24,370 nucleotides of DNA, from positions 1 to 24,370 of the forward strand of contig JAFCCM010000028.1 in assembly GCA_017610225.1 (NCBI GenBank), given 5' to 3'. Within the stretch, counting starts at the first letter, position 1. Each line of letters begins with the position of its first letter. This document shows positions 21,947 to 24,370 of the stretch, one piece after another. The position numbers and the translations under genes are program-made. Source of the DNA: Candidatus Aenigmatarchaeota archaeon. Its GTDB lineage: Archaea; Aenigmatarchaeota; Aenigmatarchaeia; CG10238-14. A model generated the notes under the pieces. That model saw only the letters and a list, made by a program, of their open reading frames with translations. It was not told where the DNA came from and searched no databases.

Positions 21947-23122
21947 ATGAAAAAAGGAATATCATTTTCAATAATACCAATAATAGCATTGCTTGGTGTA
22001 CTGAGCCTATCAATATGGTCTGCATATCAATTATCCATTGGCTCTAAATATTCTCAAACATACACAGAAATAAGTAAACCTGATACATCATCATTCAAGA
22101 TCGAAACCATCAAAAATCTTTTAAAGCAATCTTTAATCTATTCATCAACTCAATCTTCTTTGGGAGTTGCTAGAAGTGGTGGAAGTCCTTATCCAATAAC
22201 ATACTGGTATTGTAACAAAATGGTTAATGCTCCAAAAATAGAAGAAGTTAATTCAGCTGTATCTGAATCGTCTCTCGAATATCTAAACAGTTACATAGAA
22301 AACTCAAAGGAAGAAGGTAAATTATTCGAAATGAAAGATGTGAATATTAGTGATTATACCTGTATAGGAATTTATGATCCTGGAAAAAGTTCTTGTGATA
22401 AAAGTAGTTCATCTGATTGTGAATATTTTTGGACCACGGGTACTGGTGAAGATGTAATAGAAGTGAAAGAACCATCATATATGAGTGAAAAGGACGATAT
22501 TGTATGCATAATTGAAAAAAATAGATTTTACTGGATTTATCATAGAATATACCAAGATACCAAAAATAATCCTATATCAAATCAAATACAATCAGAAATT
22601 TTAGATATCTGTTTAGAAGATTTTGATGTAAATGATATAGAGGAAATTCTTACCAGAGCTTGTCAAAGATATGAAAATCTATTGGATAATCATGTAGAAT
22701 GTTCATGGGAAATACCTTGTTTTGAAAAAACTAGAAAAGATTGTATAAATTCTGAGTGTACAAGAAGTCCACATGAAGAATTATGTTACCCAGAAGTTAG
22801 TGGTGTAAATAAACAAAAAATATCTTTCCAATCTTGGGAAGGCAGTCTGAGATTTAAAATAAAACTTGTTGACAACAAATATTTAATTACAACCAATAAA
22901 AAAGAACTTGTGCCATTAGTATGGAATTTGTGGGGAATGATAGTTTTTACACCACCAGAAATTTGTTATCCAACAACTACAACAACAGCCGAAGAGGTAA
23001 CAACCACCACATATACTACCACAACTCAACCACCAGCATCAACCACAACAACTAAATGGGTAACTACAACAATCAAAAAAGTAAGTACAACAATCCCACC
23101 AGTACCTAACCCAGGATGGTAG
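21947..23122 (+). CDS. Prepilin-like protein with Thr-rich C-terminal tail
   Basis: The ATG at 21947 (MKKG-ISFSIIPIIALLGVLSL) is preferred to the TTG at 21932: a GGAG motif lies nine bases before it and the Lys-Gly leader is at the right place. The 391-residue protein has a Cys-rich ectodomain (about 35-335, with CSWEIPCFEKTRKDCINSEC). It then ends in a 50-residue tail from 342 rich in Thr and Pro, like the linkers of the two barrel proteins but with no domain after it. Thr-rich segments of this kind are typically heavily O-glycosylated. The tail may be a glycosylated brush, or a linker that lost its ectodomain. It follows the VWA gene within six bases. Confidence 0.78.
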   Translation: MKKGISFSIIPIIALLGVLSLSIWSAYQLSIGSKYSQTYTEISKPDTSSFKIETIKNLLKQSLIYSSTQSSLGVARSGGSPYPITYWYCNKMVNAPKIEEVNSAVSESSLEYLNSYIENSKEEGKLFEMKDVNISDYTCIGIYDPGKSSCDKSSSSDCEYFWTTGTGEDVIEVKEPSYMSEKDDIVCIIEKNRFYWIYHRIYQDTKNNPISNQIQSEILDICLEDFDVNDIEEILTRACQRYENLLDNHVECSWEIPCFEKTRKDCINSECTRSPHEELCYPEVSGVNKQKISFQSWEGSLRFKIKLVDNKYLITTNKKELVPLVWNLWGMIVFTPPEICYPTTTTTAEEVTTTTYTTTTQPPASTTTTKWVTTTIKKVSTTIPPVPNPGW

Positions 23123-23182
23123 ATTTACTATCAAATGAAAAATAATAAAAGGGGATAAATTAAAACAATAACAGGTAATAAA

Positions 23183-24109
23183 ATGAAAAAAGCACAAATG
23201 TCTCTAGAAATGATAATTGGTCTGCTTATACTTCTTGTAGTTGCTGTTGTTGTTATTAGAATGTTCCTCGGTAGCACGGGAAATATTGATGAACCATGGC
23301 AGAATGTTAAAACTGGTCTTAAATGGAAAGAATTTAAATCAGAATGTGAAGGGTACTGTAGTAATTTTAAAATAACTGGTACAAAGGCTACATTAGCAAA
23401 ATATTGTTATACTAAATTAACTGGTGACACTGATCTGAATAGAAATGCGATTATTGATTCTTTACCTGCAGACACAAAAGTGTTAGAAATATGTGAAGAT
23501 GGTGTTTATTGTTTTCATGTTCATGAATGTAAAACTAATACTGGGAAAATTGACTGGGATGATTGTAGACAAGTAGTTTGCCAATCTTATTATGATGTTT
23601 ACAAGGACTGGGATAAAGTAGATGAAAAAGTTTATGAACTATTTCCAAATGAAGGAACATGTAATCTACAAGAAGATGAAAACTGGTGGAATATGTATTT
23701 TGGTCCTACGCCTTGCACTGATCCTGGGAAACCACCAAGTGAAACTCCAGATATAATTTCTTTAGGTGCTTGTACACTTAATTTAAATAATTGGTATTTT
23801 GAATGTGATGACATATCAGGAATAAGTACATGTCAAAGAGGACTTGTAGCAGTAGAAGATTCAACAGGTTCAGATGATACTGCAGGAAATATTGGTATGG
23901 CACTCTATGGTGTGGAGGGAGGAACAGTTCAAATTGATACAACTTCGGGTAAACTAACAGGTACTTTTGTGGTGGATGATAATACAAATGAACAACCACA
24001 AGATTGTCATGAACTTAAATTTTGGTGTGATTCAGATTGGGATGGAAGTAGTATGGAAACTTTAAATCCAGAATATGAAGCAATTGCTAGTAGTTGTACT
24101 GCTCCCTAA
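23183..24109 (+). CDS. Archaeal type IV pilin, candidate major pilin
   Basis: The 308-residue protein has the most canonical leader in the window: MKKA-QMSLEMIIGLLILLVVAVVVIRM (cleavage expected after Ala, then Gln-Met-Ser-Leu-Glu). The mature ectodomain has 16 Cys and many aromatic residues. The segment DTDLNRNAIID (82-92) resembles a calcium-binding dockerin/EF-hand loop. A second beta-rich half follows a Pro-rich hinge (PCTDPGKPPSETPDI). It has its own promoter-like element (GGATAAATTAAAAC, about 23153-23166) and an AGGT motif six bases before the ATG, unlike the tightly overlapped genes before it. A separately controlled, highly expressed pilin subunit is plausible. Confidence 0.82.
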   Translation: MKKAQMSLEMIIGLLILLVVAVVVIRMFLGSTGNIDEPWQNVKTGLKWKEFKSECEGYCSNFKITGTKATLAKYCYTKLTGDTDLNRNAIIDSLPADTKVLEICEDGVYCFHVHECKTNTGKIDWDDCRQVVCQSYYDVYKDWDKVDEKVYELFPNEGTCNLQEDENWWNMYFGPTPCTDPGKPPSETPDIISLGACTLNLNNWYFECDDISGISTCQRGLVAVEDSTGSDDTAGNIGMALYGVEGGTVQIDTTSGKLTGTFVVDDNTNEQPQDCHELKFWCDSDWDGSSMETLNPEYEAIASSCTAP

Positions 24110-24113
24110 AGAT

Positions 24114-24120
24114 ATTTAAA
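24114..24120 (+). promoter_or_regulatory. TATA box of the RNase P RNA gene
   Basis: ATTTAAA within AAAGATATTTAAATTC, 24 bases before the 5' end of the RNA's P1 helix. It begins directly after the pilin stop codon, so the RNA has an independent promoter. Confidence 0.5.
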
Positions 24121-24143
24121 TTCTTCCTTTCTATTATTCTTCT

Positions 24144-24356
24144 GGGTGAGTTGATTAGATAGCTTCGCCTTGTCTTCAAAAGCAAGGTGAGGAATTTCCA
24201 TCCATTGAGGAAAAGATGCTGAGAAGCTAGTGGTTGATATCAGAAACGATACCTTCGGGATGAAACGGATCAATACTTCCGATGAGATGCAAGGCTTAAA
24301 GCCGCTTAGACGAATGCTATCTTAAAAACAGAAGATGGGATAAAATCAACACACCC
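24144..24356 (+). ncRNA. rnpB: RNase P RNA (archaeal type A)
   Basis: The catalytic RNA that removes the 5' leader of tRNA precursors. The ends pair as P1 (24144-24156 with 24344-24356, one mismatch). P2 pairs AGATAGC (24157-24163) with GCTATCT (24316-24322). P3 is a hairpin, CGCCTTG (24166-24172) with CAAGGTG (24183-24189). The CR-I box is GAGGAATTTCCATCC (24189-24203) and CR-V is ACAGAAGATGGGATAA (24328-24343), pairing as P4. Between them are a UUCG-capped P8-like hairpin (about 24250-24262), GATGAAACGGATC, GGC-TTAAA-GCC and CCGCTTAGACGAATG, all typical of type A RNase P. The exact ends are inferred from P1. A T-rich stretch (24361-24370) may terminate it. The length of 213 bases is rather short for the type. 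Confidence 0.93.
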
Positions 24357-24370
24357 AATTACTTTTATAT

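Noticed and set aside
24110..24370. The end of the window as a coding region or tRNA
   Set aside because: There is no open frame, and the paired helices and conserved boxes fit RNase P RNA and not tRNA.

Overview
This AT-rich window comes from an archaeon. It carries archaeal FtsZ, SecE, Spt5, uL11, PCNA, many leaderless genes with a TATA element about 25 bases before the start codon, class III (archaellin/pilin-type) signal peptides and an archaeal type A RNase P RNA. The compact genes, Thr-rich surface proteins and many pilin-like proteins resemble small-genome (DPANN-type) archaea, but the lineage is inferred and not proven.

Left part (1-6000, mostly minus strand). A truncated membrane protein sits at the left edge. 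Beside it is an HD-domain protein that reads like the free-standing HD portion of CRISPR Cas10, with a C-terminal helix-turn-helix. An unrecognised 126-residue protein follows. Next comes an information-processing block: uL11 with an unusual Lys/Glu-rich insertion, a winged-helix regulator divergent from a small cupin, Spt5, SecE, FtsZ, PCNA and an OB-fold protein.

Middle (6073-9624, plus strand). A MacB-type permease, its LolD-type ATPase and a COG1361-type surface protein form a tight operon. They are followed by a HExxH metallopeptidase of the PhageMetallopep type and a 37-residue zinc-ribbon microprotein. The microprotein promoter carries an exact 20-base element that also lies in front of the TATA box of the HD gene, about 8.5 kb away and in inverted orientation.

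Right part (9673-24109). This is the most unusual region. A two-module TadC/FlaJ-type membrane platform protein is followed by nine proteins that start with a short Lys-Gly or Lys-Ala leader plus one hydrophobic helix, as prepilins do, and by two other membrane-anchored proteins. Several of the pilin-like stalks carry large ectodomains: two TIM-barrel, glycoside-hydrolase-like domains reached through Thr-rich linkers, and a VWA domain. Another protein, with an ordinary N-terminal anchor, has a zinc metallopeptidase domain, and one prepilin-like protein ends in a bare Thr-rich tail. At least three proteins share a Cys-Trp-Glu stalk module that I do not recognise. I infer a type IV pilus-like machine or pseudopilus display locus that puts hydrolases and adhesive domains on the surface. 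No pilus ATPase or prepilin peptidase is in the window.

The window ends with the RNase P RNA gene (24144-24356), which has its own TATA box.
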